Shown here: piece by piece, positions 6,923 to 13,518 of the stretch
Numbering within the stretch: the first letter of the stretch is position 1
How the letters are laid out: each line of letters begins with the position of its first letter
From: Bacteroidales bacterium
GTDB taxonomy: Bacteria; Bacteroidota; Bacteroidia; Bacteroidales; UBA932
Assembly: GCA_017555445.1 (NCBI GenBank)
Contig: JAFZGK010000078.1
Span: 1-13,874, forward strand
Length of the DNA stretch: 13,874 nucleotides
Direction of reading: 5' to 3'
Translations under genes and position numbers: made by a program
Notes under the pieces: generated by a model
What the model saw: the letters and a program-made list of their open reading frames with translations, nothing else
Told to the model about the DNA's origin: nothing
Database searches by the model: none

Positions 6923-8812
6923 TCAATAGCTATAAGCTTTGTACGAGTGAGGCTTGAGGGTGATCTTGAATGATGCCTTAGGCTCAAACATGCGGCCCCA
7001 GAATCCTGTTGCTGGTGGTGCTGGAGCAGCGGAAACTGTCTCGTTGTCCAGCAGACTCTTGAGTTCATTCACCTCGTCAGGATGTCCTACTACATTAATT
7101 TCCACCGGTTCGTCGTTGAAGTTCTCTACTACGAATGTGCGGTTGTCATACATGAAGAGACCCACCTTGGACGGTCCTTCTATATAGAGATCCATATCCT
7201 TGCTCAACACTCTGCGGATCTCATTCAAAGCACCTTCCGGATAGTCATAAAGATTGCCCATATCATCAGGAATAGTGAGAACGTACATATTTCCTGACAG
7301 ATAGTTCGACCTGAGAAGGATAGGATATCCCGACACACCTCCTGTAAGAGGACGTCCTGCACTGATTGTCTCCCAAGAATCATTTGTGTAATAGAGCACC
7401 TGAGGAATGATGAATTCTCTTTCAGACTTTCCGTGACGGCCGAAATCGTTCACAAGAGCCTTGAGGTCTGTGCAACGAAGCTCTGCCACCTCAGCAATCT
7501 TTTCCGGAATGGCTTTGAGAAGGCCGCTTGTAATGACTACTTCCTTACCTCTTCTGAGCTGTTCCTTGATCTTGGTCATGATGTCAGGATCACCGGCTGC
7601 CTGTGCTGTAAGAAGAACAATATCCTGATCCTCAGGGAATGTAGGGTGGATATCCATAGGAAGACCTATCATACCGAGATAGTTCTGAAGAAAGTCATCA
7701 CCTGGAGTATGGAATGCCTTGAATGACTTGATACCAATAGGATTTCCAAGCTGTGCAGTAAGTTCATCTGTCTGTGTGAGGACGACGTCTGCGATTCGTG
7801 CCATTGTAGTTGGAGTGACTGTCGATCCGTCCTTTGCCTTGAAAGGAACAGTCATCTCGTCATAATTAAAGCTTGTTCCCTGGTCCTGCCAAGGTGCTCT
7901 GTACATCGGTGAAAGAGGTACGCTGAGGAGCTGGTTGTATGCAAAGAGGATGATCTCAGGAGTCTTGCTGATCATTGTAAGGAAGAGCTGCTCTGCATAA
8001 CGGTCCATGCTCATGTTGATTCCGCCGGAATCAACCCATCCACCACCGTTATAACCTGGCCTCAAATTGTGATAATAACGGATGACATTGTAGCTCAAGT
8101 AGTTCTGAAGATGCTGTGCACCTGCGGGATCTCTTGTTTCCGTACCGGTCCATACTCCGTCAAAGAGATATGGTCCTTCCTCAAGATTGAATCCGAGACC
8201 CTGGAAATGGTCATACCAGTTAGGATACTTGATGATTACCTTCACCTTAGGATTAACCTTTCTTGCAGGCTCAAGAACGAGATTCTTTCCAGCCTCGGTC
8301 ATGACCTTTAGTCTGTACTCAGTCCAGCTCATGTCACCCTTTGCAGCGATATCATACTCCGACTTCGCGCTTGTGTAGAAGAAATCGTCAAGTATGAACT
8401 CATCGAAATGCTTTGCTGTATGCTCTGCGATCTCCTGCACCTTCTTTCTGTGTTCAGGATCCGAATAGCTGAAAGTCTCGAAACTGTTAGCCTCATTGAT
8501 AGTATATGTAATGCCTCCAGCTGTCTCTATACCTTTCTTCTTAAAGAACTTCTTTGCCTGATTGAGGGTGGCATCATCTACTACCAGAAGGTCACGATGA
8601 GTTTCAAGATAGATCTTGTCCACATCGAGCTGCTGTGAAATGATGTTCCATGTCGAATCAAGCCAGTGCATATCCCTCATCTTGTCGACTTCGTACGCTC
8701 TCACATATATTGAAACCTTGAAGCTTTTATATTCTCCAGCTTTGAGAAAAGTGCTTCCCAACCCGCAGAAAAGGGTCAAAAACACAAGAATTTTGGTAAA
8801 AAATGACTTCAT
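6923..8812 (-). CDS. Secreted protein of unknown function, probable TIM-barrel hydrolase with GATase-like middle domain
   Basis: A 629-residue exported protein (signal peptide about 1-25, cleavage near LKA-G). I do not recognise a named family with certainty. Residues about 30-330 read like a glycosidase-type beta/alpha barrel: alternating hydrophobic strands, FDEFILDDFFYTS (136-148) with D142-D143 at a strand end, VKVIIKYPNWYDHF, and FDGVWTGTETRD with E225. Acidic residues D142, D143, E225 and D261 (GGWVDSGG) are candidate catalytic groups. Residues about 365-470 (SFKAFHTPGDDFLQNYLGMI, then DIVLLTAQAAGDPDIMTKIK) resemble the class I amidotransferase-like trimerisation domain of GH42 enzymes. 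The C-terminal part is beta-rich, with a Pro/Ala linker near 598-605. The gene is monocistronic: a terminator follows, and the upstream intergenic region is shared with the divergent tRNA gene. No TTTGCG pair precedes it, so it is not an obvious member of the operator-linked units. A role in glycan degradation is inference. Confidence 0.6.
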   Translation of the reverse strand: MKSFFTKILVFLTLFCGLGSTFLKAGEYKSFKVSIYVRAYEVDKMRDMHWLDSTWNIISQQLDVDKIYLETHRDLLVVDDATLNQAKKFFKKKGIETAGGITYTINEANSFETFSYSDPEHRKKVQEIAEHTAKHFDEFILDDFFYTSAKSEYDIAAKGDMSWTEYRLKVMTEAGKNLVLEPARKVNPKVKVIIKYPNWYDHFQGLGFNLEEGPYLFDGVWTGTETRDPAGAQHLQNYLSYNVIRYYHNLRPGYNGGGWVDSGGINMSMDRYAEQLFLTMISKTPEIILFAYNQLLSVPLSPMYRAPWQDQGTSFNYDEMTVPFKAKDGSTVTPTTMARIADVVLTQTDELTAQLGNPIGIKSFKAFHTPGDDFLQNYLGMIGLPMDIHPTFPEDQDIVLLTAQAAGDPDIMTKIKEQLRRGKEVVITSGLLKAIPEKIAEVAELRCTDLKALVNDFGRHGKSEREFIIPQVLYYTNDSWETISAGRPLTGGVSGYPILLRSNYLSGNMYVLTIPDDMGNLYDYPEGALNEIRRVLSKDMDLYIEGPSKVGLFMYDNRTFVVENFNDEPVEINVVGHPDEVNELKSLLDNETVSAAPAPPATGFWGRMFEPKASFKITLKPHSYKAYSY

Positions 8813-8854
8813 AATGCTTTTTATTAAAATTTTTAAGATTTTTTCTTCAAAAAA

Positions 8855-8885
8855 TTTGGAGATTAAAAAATTGTTTGTACCTTTG
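8855..8885 (+). promoter_or_regulatory. Bacteroidota consensus promoter of tRNA-Gly
   Basis: TTTG at 8855-8858, a 19-nt spacer, then TACCTTTG at 8878-8885. This is an exact match to the -33/-7 consensus TTTG-N19-TAnnTTTG and lies about 40 nt before the mature tRNA. It is the best promoter in the window and supports the Bacteroidota assignment. Confidence 0.85.
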
Positions 8886-8892
8886 CAATCCC

Positions 8893-8914
8893 AAACGAAA
8901 ACAACACCTCGTTT
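8893..8914 (+). other. Hairpin in the pre-tRNA leader
   Basis: AAACGA (8893-8898) pairs with TCGTTT (8909-8914) around a 10-nt loop, between the promoter and the mature tRNA 5' end. It may be a processing feature of the leader; chance cannot be excluded for a 6-bp stem. Confidence 0.3.
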
Positions 8915-8927
8915 AGGAAACAGACCT

Positions 8928-9003
8928 GCGGAAGTAGCTCAGTTGGTAGAGCACAACCTTGCCAAGGTTGGGGTCGCGAGTTCGAGCCTCGTCTTCCGCT
9001 CCA
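8928..9003 (+). tRNA. tRNA-Gly (anticodon GCC)
   Basis: A 76-nt cloverleaf. The acceptor stem GCGGAAG (8928-8934) pairs with CTTCCGC (8993-8999), followed by discriminator T and an encoded CCA (9001-9003). The D arm contains AGCTCAGTTGGTAGAGC. The anticodon stem CAACC/GGTTG encloses the loop TTGCCAA, placing anticodon GCC at 8961-8963, which reads GGC and GGT glycine codons. The T loop is TTCGAGC, with a T stem of CGAG/CTCG. It has its own consensus promoter and terminators. Confidence 0.97.
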
Positions 9004-9009
9004 AATCGA

Positions 9010-9033
9010 GTCAGCAGCAATGCTGACTTTACT
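9010..9033 (+). terminator. Hairpin terminator directly after tRNA-Gly
   Basis: GTCAGCA (9010-9016) pairs perfectly with TGCTGAC (9021-9027) around a GCAA tetraloop, followed by TTTACTTTT. The T tract is interrupted, so termination may be partial. Confidence 0.65.
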
Positions 9034-9090
9034 TTTGCGAAAGAGCTTCGGCTCATCGAAATCAACCCGACGGGGTACAATCATATTCAG

Positions 9091-9119
9091 GTCGTCCATT
9101 ACTATGGTCGGCTTTTTTT
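9091..9119 (+). terminator. Second terminator downstream of tRNA-Gly
   Basis: A hairpin at 9091-9112 has pairs G9091-C9112, T9092-G9111, C9093-G9110 and G9094-C9109, a T-T mismatch, then CCAT/ATGG around the loop TACT, followed by seven Ts (9113-9119). It probably catches transcripts that pass the first hairpin, or ends a short RNA from 9028 on. Confidence 0.55.
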
Positions 9120-9192
9120 ATTTTTGACAAATATAACTTTTCTTGTGCATTATCTTGCCAAAATGACGTATATTTAACCAAAATTCGGGAAT

Positions 9193-9726
9193 ATGATGAA
9201 GAACATCCATTTAATATCATGTCTTGCAATATTACTTCTTTCAATATTGCCTGCAACCTCGAGCGCACAGACACGCAAGGAGAAGAAAGAGGCCAGAAAA
9301 GAGGCCAGAATGCTTGAAAGAGCGATCAGGGACTCCCTGAGGCTGTACGAGTATGCCAATGAAGAAGAAATCAACGTAGGTTACGGCGTGGTAAAGAAGC
9401 GCAATCTCACCACTGCAGTATCCAAGGTCGCTGTCGGAAAAGAGAATGTCACATCTTATTCGCATATCGGAGATTATCTGATGGGACGAGTTCCCGGAGT
9501 CCATGTGACAAAGTCAGGCAGCAGCTATAAGTACGTGATCCGTGGACTGAATTCGGTAAACCTGTCTTCCGATCCTCTGTTCATCGTTGACGGAGTGGAG
9601 ACAATGAGCATCGACTACATCAATCCGCAGGATGTGCAGTCAGTAGAAGTGCTGAAGGATGCATCAGCTTCAATTTATGGAACAAGAGGTGCTAACGGTG
9701 TGATTCTTATCACCACAAAACGATAA
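9193..9726 (+). CDS. Stand-alone SusC-type TonB plug domain protein
   Basis: A 177-residue exported protein made of a signal peptide (about 1-25, cleavage near SSA-Q), a highly charged Arg/Lys/Glu stretch (27-58) and then only the plug domain of a SusC/RagA-type receptor. NVGYGVVKKRNLTTAVS (61-77) corresponds to the Ton-box and plug start seen in SusC proteins (VGYGxQKKxxLTGAVS). YLMGRVPGVHV, YVIRGLNSV, DPLFIVDGV and the plug end VEVLKDASASIYGTRGANGV (151-170) follow in order. It ends at ITTKR, where a receptor would continue into the 22-strand barrel. No barrel fragment follows: the next gene starts on the opposite strand 4 nt away. The N-terminal carboxypeptidase-like domain of SusC proteins is also absent, and no SusD is present. 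It could be an intact small plug protein or a degraded receptor remnant; the clean frame and native stop favour the former. ATGATG at the start makes 9193 or 9196 equally possible. Confidence 0.85.
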   Translation: MMKNIHLISCLAILLLSILPATSSAQTRKEKKEARKEARMLERAIRDSLRLYEYANEEEINVGYGVVKKRNLTTAVSKVAVGKENVTSYSHIGDYLMGRVPGVHVTKSGSSYKYVIRGLNSVNLSSDPLFIVDGVETMSIDYINPQDVQSVEVLKDASASIYGTRGANGVILITTKR

Positions 9727-9730
9727 TCCG

Positions 9731-10309
9731 TTACGCAAGATCCATGATTATAAGGGTACGCTTGAGGTCTCTGCCGAGAGCGTACTCTCCGAAATCTACA
9801 GAAGTATCGCTCAAGATACTTGTCAGACAAAGGTCGTCTCCCTTGAATATGGTGGAGGCGGCCTTTTTCTGTATATCATCTATCTTGTCTATCGCCTCCT
9901 TAGGAACTATGAGATGACAAGGAATGATGACAGAAACCGGGTTGAGACCCACGGCATGAGCTACAGCACGCACACCCGCAGGATTGTCACACAACTCTGC
10001 AAAATCACTGTAGCTGAACAGTCTGGCCGGCTGACCTTCCGTATGAGTCAGGTCATAAAGCTTGCGCCATACACGTTTCTGGAATTCCGTACCGAAGAAT
10101 AGCATGTCATCCCATTGCACCTGAGATCTAAGCTTCGACACCTCATCGAAACCGACAGTCGAAGCGACAATTTCGCCATACGGCACCTTTCCGGCGCCGG
10201 CAGCAGAGGAAATTCTAGAGACTATTCTTGACAACAGACCGTAGTCAGTCGATACTCCGGCTATCTTTCCGTCGATACGGACGATAACCCACTTCCTATC
10301 GGTTTTCAT
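9731..10309 (-). CDS. Divergent methylated-DNA--protein-cysteine methyltransferase-like protein
   Basis: A 192-residue homologue of the O6-alkylguanine DNA alkyltransferase (Ogt/Ada C-terminal) family, which repairs O6-methylguanine by transferring the methyl group to its own Cys. The DNA-binding segment FGTEFQKRVWRKLYDL (72-87), the arginine finger R114 in PAGVRAVAHAVGLNPV, and the active-site PCH with C131 are present. Two departures stand out: the residue after PCH is Leu rather than Arg, and about 37 residues separate it from the substrate-loop-like GEYALGRDLKRTLI (174-187), which usually follows within about 15. Activity on alkylguanine is therefore uncertain. It lies 33 nt downstream of the S15 hydrolase on the same strand and probably shares its transcript. 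Its stop lies 4 nt from the plug gene's stop on the other strand. Confidence 0.8.
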   Translation of the reverse strand: MKTDRKWVIVRIDGKIAGVSTDYGLLSRIVSRISSAAGAGKVPYGEIVASTVGFDEVSKLRSQVQWDDMLFFGTEFQKRVWRKLYDLTHTEGQPARLFSYSDFAELCDNPAGVRAVAHAVGLNPVSVIIPCHLIVPKEAIDKIDDIQKKAASTIFKGDDLCLTSILSDTSVDFGEYALGRDLKRTLIIMDLA

Positions 10310-10342
10310 AATATATCGGATTAGTGTTATTCTTGAAGTACT

Positions 10343-12055
10343 CTACAACGTCGGGATAATCACCCTGGTAGGATATTTCTTTCCTGTGTGCACCTTCTGG
10401 TTGGCTATACGGGTCTTGGTCTGCTCTGACCAGACACCCGGATAGTTGGAATGAACACTGTACTGAGGGAAATCAGATGAAGAGATTTCGACTCTGATAC
10501 GGCTGCCAGGCTGGATCTCCCAGACAATAGGGAGCATCTCCACGGTAACCTCTACAACCTCTCCAGGAGTATATGTCTGCCTGCTGCCGAGCTTGTTGTC
10601 GCGGAATGCAAGGGTAGCGATACCGGTCCTTATATTATATGTGGATCCGTCCGCTCTTTCCTCACTGACCTTCACAGTCACAGCCGTATCTTCGCAATCC
10701 GACGAGAACCATACCTTTGCTGTAAGAGGGCCTGAAATCATCATCGGATTTTCTAGAGGCTCGCTGAGGAAGAAAAGTATGTCGTCACGATAGCCCACAG
10801 GCTGCTGAAGGATACTTCCCTTGCGGCTGTTCGAGCTGAAAAGAGTCTCGCCACCCACAGATATCACTGGATTCTTAGGATCATACATATATTTCCATTC
10901 GCCGCTCTTCTTCGCTGGCTTCTGACCGAGTGATGTATCTTCGCTTCCGAGATAATATGTCACCTCCTGAGACGATGCCGAAGGCCATTCTTCAAGGTCA
11001 AGCCACTTGTCTGCTCCGATCGCATACACCTTCACCTCATGATCAGGAACTCTCTCCTCTACGAGAAGTGTGCGCAGCCAATTGAATCTGTCATCCTCGA
11101 TGCTTACCTGCTTGTCATTCACAATGCCTTCGAGTCTTGGAGTGGTCTTGAAATCATGGTCCCATCCTCCTACGATAAGGCGGCTCTTGGCCTTCACCTC
11201 GTCAGAAAGGAGTTCATAACCTAGAAGCGTTCCCTCCATATGATGGTCGAAATGTCCTGCAACCACTGTCATAGGCACGTCGATCTGCGCAGGTATGCTC
11301 TTGAGCGTACCCCAGAATCCTTCATGCCAGTAACGGTCGGTATAGTCAGTATGGCTGATCCAGTCGCGGTACCAAGGAAGTTCCGCACCAAGACGGTCCA
11401 CATCCATATTGATCTGAGGCATGTACATCATCTCGTCATAATACTTCCTGTCCCTTACGATCTCTGGCTTTGTTATCGGCTCCTTGGCGTTATCGATCGC
11501 CCATGCTGTAAGGATATCCTGTCTGAACGCTCCGCTTGAATATGCAGAAAGATGACGGTCCACACCGTAATGCTCCACATACATACCCTTCACCTTTTCA
11601 GGAAGGATGTCACCTAGGATCCAGCTTGTCAGACCCATATACGAGCATCCTGTCAGAGCGATGCTGCTGCACCATGGAGCCTCCTGGAGCCAGTCCAGAA
11701 GCGCCTTTCCATCTCCTCTTTCATAAATGTTCGGTTCATAGGTTCCCTCCGAACCGCCTGTTCCACGACAGCGCTGAAGCAGGAAGACCATTCCGTTCTC
11801 AGCATACCTGCGGTAGGCCGCAAACACATCACTTGCCGGGAAGTTGTGATAAGGAGTTCTATAGACAACTACAGGCCATGGTCCTTCGCCCTTCGGAATG
11901 TACATCTGGGTCACCATCTTGTGGCCGTCGGCACTGAAAGTTACGGTGTCCTTATACACATAGTTCTTTTCAGCAGGTGGTGCCGGGAACATCTGTCTTT
12001 GAGCAGCTGCTGCCAAAGGGAGAAGAATTGACAGGAGAATGATTATTCGCTTCAT
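10343..12055 (-). CDS. CocE/NonD family hydrolase (peptidase S15-like), exported
   Basis: A 570-residue secreted alpha/beta hydrolase of the CocE/X-Pro dipeptidyl-peptidase group. The signal peptide is about residues 1-18 (LAAAA-Q). The catalytic triad can be read as S138 in GCSYMG, D270 in AGHFDHH and H300 in GGWDHDF; YRTPY (65-69) is at the oxyanion position and CRGTGGSEG is the characteristic loop before the nucleophile. The C-terminal half (about 420-560) is the jelly-roll PepX_C-type domain, with ISGPLTAKVWFSSD, VTVKVSEERADG and PGSRIRVEISSSDFPQY. Members hydrolyse acyl esters, beta-lactam side chains or X-Pro peptides; the substrate here cannot be told from sequence. The ATG at 12055 is supported by the signal peptide. 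It is the first gene of a likely two-gene unit with the MGMT-like gene. Confidence 0.9.
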   Translation of the reverse strand: MKRIIILLSILLPLAAAAQRQMFPAPPAEKNYVYKDTVTFSADGHKMVTQMYIPKGEGPWPVVVYRTPYHNFPASDVFAAYRRYAENGMVFLLQRCRGTGGSEGTYEPNIYERGDGKALLDWLQEAPWCSSIALTGCSYMGLTSWILGDILPEKVKGMYVEHYGVDRHLSAYSSGAFRQDILTAWAIDNAKEPITKPEIVRDRKYYDEMMYMPQINMDVDRLGAELPWYRDWISHTDYTDRYWHEGFWGTLKSIPAQIDVPMTVVAGHFDHHMEGTLLGYELLSDEVKAKSRLIVGGWDHDFKTTPRLEGIVNDKQVSIEDDRFNWLRTLLVEERVPDHEVKVYAIGADKWLDLEEWPSASSQEVTYYLGSEDTSLGQKPAKKSGEWKYMYDPKNPVISVGGETLFSSNSRKGSILQQPVGYRDDILFFLSEPLENPMMISGPLTAKVWFSSDCEDTAVTVKVSEERADGSTYNIRTGIATLAFRDNKLGSRQTYTPGEVVEVTVEMLPIVWEIQPGSRIRVEISSSDFPQYSVHSNYPGVWSEQTKTRIANQKVHTGKKYPTRVIIPTL

Positions 12056-12076
12056 AGTCTTAGTTATTATCAGCTA

Positions 12077-12114
12077 CGAAATTAGCAATTTTTTGGAAAA
12101 TACGGCTATCTTTG
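12077..12114. promoter_or_regulatory. Divergent promoter region between the S15 hydrolase and the esterase
   Basis: On the plus strand TATCTTTG (12107-12114) is an exact TAnnTTTG -7 box that would start the esterase transcript near 12121, shortly before its ATG at 12139; a clear TTTG at -33 is not seen. On the minus strand TAATTTCG (12084-12077) is one base off the consensus and could serve the S15 hydrolase. The plus-strand box overlaps a TTG in frame with the esterase, which rules that TTG out as its start. Confidence 0.45.
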
Positions 12115-12138
12115 CAGGCAGAACTAAACTACACTATC

Positions 12139-13422
12139 ATGACATTCAAAACTTTTCTTTTCTGTGCTTCGGCTCTTGCCTTAGCAGCATGCAGCGGAGC
12201 TAAGGAGCCTGCTGTCGTAGAAAACGTCGTAGCACACACCAAGGTGGGCGACATCGGAAGCCTTATGGTGAATGCAATCGAGATTACAGTCAGCAATCCT
12301 AAGTCTCTCAAGGGTCTTACAGCAGCTGACTTCGACTTCGTGAACAATGGTCCTGACGGATTCGTAGATCCTGCAACCGGTGGCGGACTCCAGGCATATG
12401 AGGATGACGGTATCGTAGTTACACGCAAGAAGAACGTCCTCCGCATCGAGACAAAGCCTTTCAACATCAACGGTCTCAGAGGTCAGATGTGGAGAAGCGA
12501 GCCATGGCAGCTCGTTTGTGCTGCTGACAGCAACCTCAACGTAAACCTCAAGAATGTAAACGACAAGCGTATTGCTGTTCTTGACGACTGCATCAAGGGT
12601 GAGTTCACATATGCTGGTCTTACAAGAGAGTATATCCTCCACCTTCCTAAGGATGCAAACGGAAACGTTATCGAGAACGCACCTCTCCTCGTATGGCAGA
12701 TCGGTGGTGGCGAGTACAACCGCGACCTCATGACTGCAGTTACTGCAAACCGTTGCGTGACTTCACTCCCTGAGGCTGGCGTACCATGCGCAACCCTCAT
12801 GTTCGCTATCGCTAACCCTAACTACTCATATAGCGCATCTCTCGATCCTGAGAAGATCAAGCTCGTTGACCGCAACAACGCTCTCCAGATGGCATTCATC
12901 GACACTCTTATCGAAGAGGGCAAGGTTGACGGATCGAAGCTCTTCTGTGCTGGTGCATCAAGCGGCGGTGGCTGCACAATGCGTTTCATGATGCAGTTCC
13001 CTGACCGTTTCAAGGCTGCTATCCCTTGCTGCGCAATGGACCCTATCGTTCCTATCCACCAGGTGAAGGAGAAGTATGACGGCCAGTTCACTGACGACAT
13101 CGTAAAGGCATTCCAGGACAAGGTTTACAAGTGGAACGGCACTGACATGGTTCTCGCTGACATCGACACTAAGGCATTCTGCGACCTTCCAATGTACTTC
13201 GTTCACGCTGAGTCAGACACAACTTGCAAGGTTATCAGCTCATATGCATACTACGGAGCTCGCGAGCGTCTCGGCGCAACAAACGACCTTATCCAGATCT
13301 ACGACGACGCTTACATGCAGAAGTTCGGTATTTCTAAGATGATCAGCCACTTCTCATGGGTTCCGCTCTTGAACGACTACTCAGAGGGCACCGCAATGGA
13401 TTGGCTCGTAAAGCAGATGTAA
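12139..13422 (+). CDS. Lipoprotein alpha/beta hydrolase, esterase (PHB-depolymerase/feruloyl-esterase-like) with N-terminal Ig-like domain
   Basis: Counting from the ATG at 12139 the protein has 427 residues. A lipobox (L15-A16-A17-C18) marks a lipoprotein. Residues about 30-150 are beta-rich and probably Ig-like, followed by an alpha/beta hydrolase from about 160 (YILHLPK, then the oxyanion-region WQIGGGEY). The triad can be read as S274 in GASSGG, D360 in HAESD and H404 in ISHFSW. The layout recalls esterases such as Thermotoga EstA, with an Ig-like domain before the hydrolase. The mature part has about ten further Cys residues, including a CC pair, suggesting disulfides. Codon use is sharply biased (mostly CTC, AAC, AAG, GAC, CGT/CGC), unlike neighbours rich in AGA/AGG, which suggests very strong expression. 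An in-frame TTG at 12112 is rejected because it lies in the -7 box. Confidence 0.85.
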   Translation: MTFKTFLFCASALALAACSGAKEPAVVENVVAHTKVGDIGSLMVNAIEITVSNPKSLKGLTAADFDFVNNGPDGFVDPATGGGLQAYEDDGIVVTRKKNVLRIETKPFNINGLRGQMWRSEPWQLVCAADSNLNVNLKNVNDKRIAVLDDCIKGEFTYAGLTREYILHLPKDANGNVIENAPLLVWQIGGGEYNRDLMTAVTANRCVTSLPEAGVPCATLMFAIANPNYSYSASLDPEKIKLVDRNNALQMAFIDTLIEEGKVDGSKLFCAGASSGGGCTMRFMMQFPDRFKAAIPCCAMDPIVPIHQVKEKYDGQFTDDIVKAFQDKVYKWNGTDMVLADIDTKAFCDLPMYFVHAESDTTCKVISSYAYYGARERLGATNDLIQIYDDAYMQKFGISKMISHFSWVPLLNDYSEGTAMDWLVKQM

Positions 13423-13450
13423 TCCTATCTGACAAGATATTAAACGAAAG

Positions 13451-13491
13451 AGTCCCGCTTGAAATGAAAATCAAGCGGGACTTGCTTTTTT
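13451..13491. terminator. Strong bidirectional terminator between esterase and DUF4252 gene
   Basis: A perfect 12-bp stem AGTCCCGCTTGA (13451-13462) / TCAAGCGGGACT (13471-13482) around an 8-nt A-rich loop, followed by TGC and six Ts on the plus strand. The minus-strand side is followed by CTTTCGTTTA, also T-rich, so it can serve the convergent DUF4252 gene as well. Confidence 0.9.
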
Positions 13492-13518
13492 AATATCCTT
13501 CAATTACATCTCAGGCAC

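Noticed and set aside
6923..8812. Membership of the 629-residue gene in the GH20-phosphatase transcript
   Set aside because: A good terminator (6875-6901) and a separate GH20 promoter with operator lie between them.
8928..9003. tRNA-Gly as an integration site for a mobile element
   Set aside because: No integrase, no repeat of the tRNA 3' end and no change of gene type at the tRNA were found in the window.
9034..9039. A further TTTGCG half-site after tRNA-Gly
   Set aside because: No partner half-site lies 21 bp away on either side, and no promoter with the right geometry follows.
8616..9099. Open frames of 78-136 codons on both strands across the tRNA region
   Set aside because: They run through the tRNA-Gly gene and its terminators and resemble no protein family.
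12112..12138. TTG start codon 27 nt upstream of the esterase ATG
   Set aside because: It falls inside the TATCTTTG promoter box, and the peptide it adds would precede a complete lipoprotein signal that starts at the ATG at 12139.
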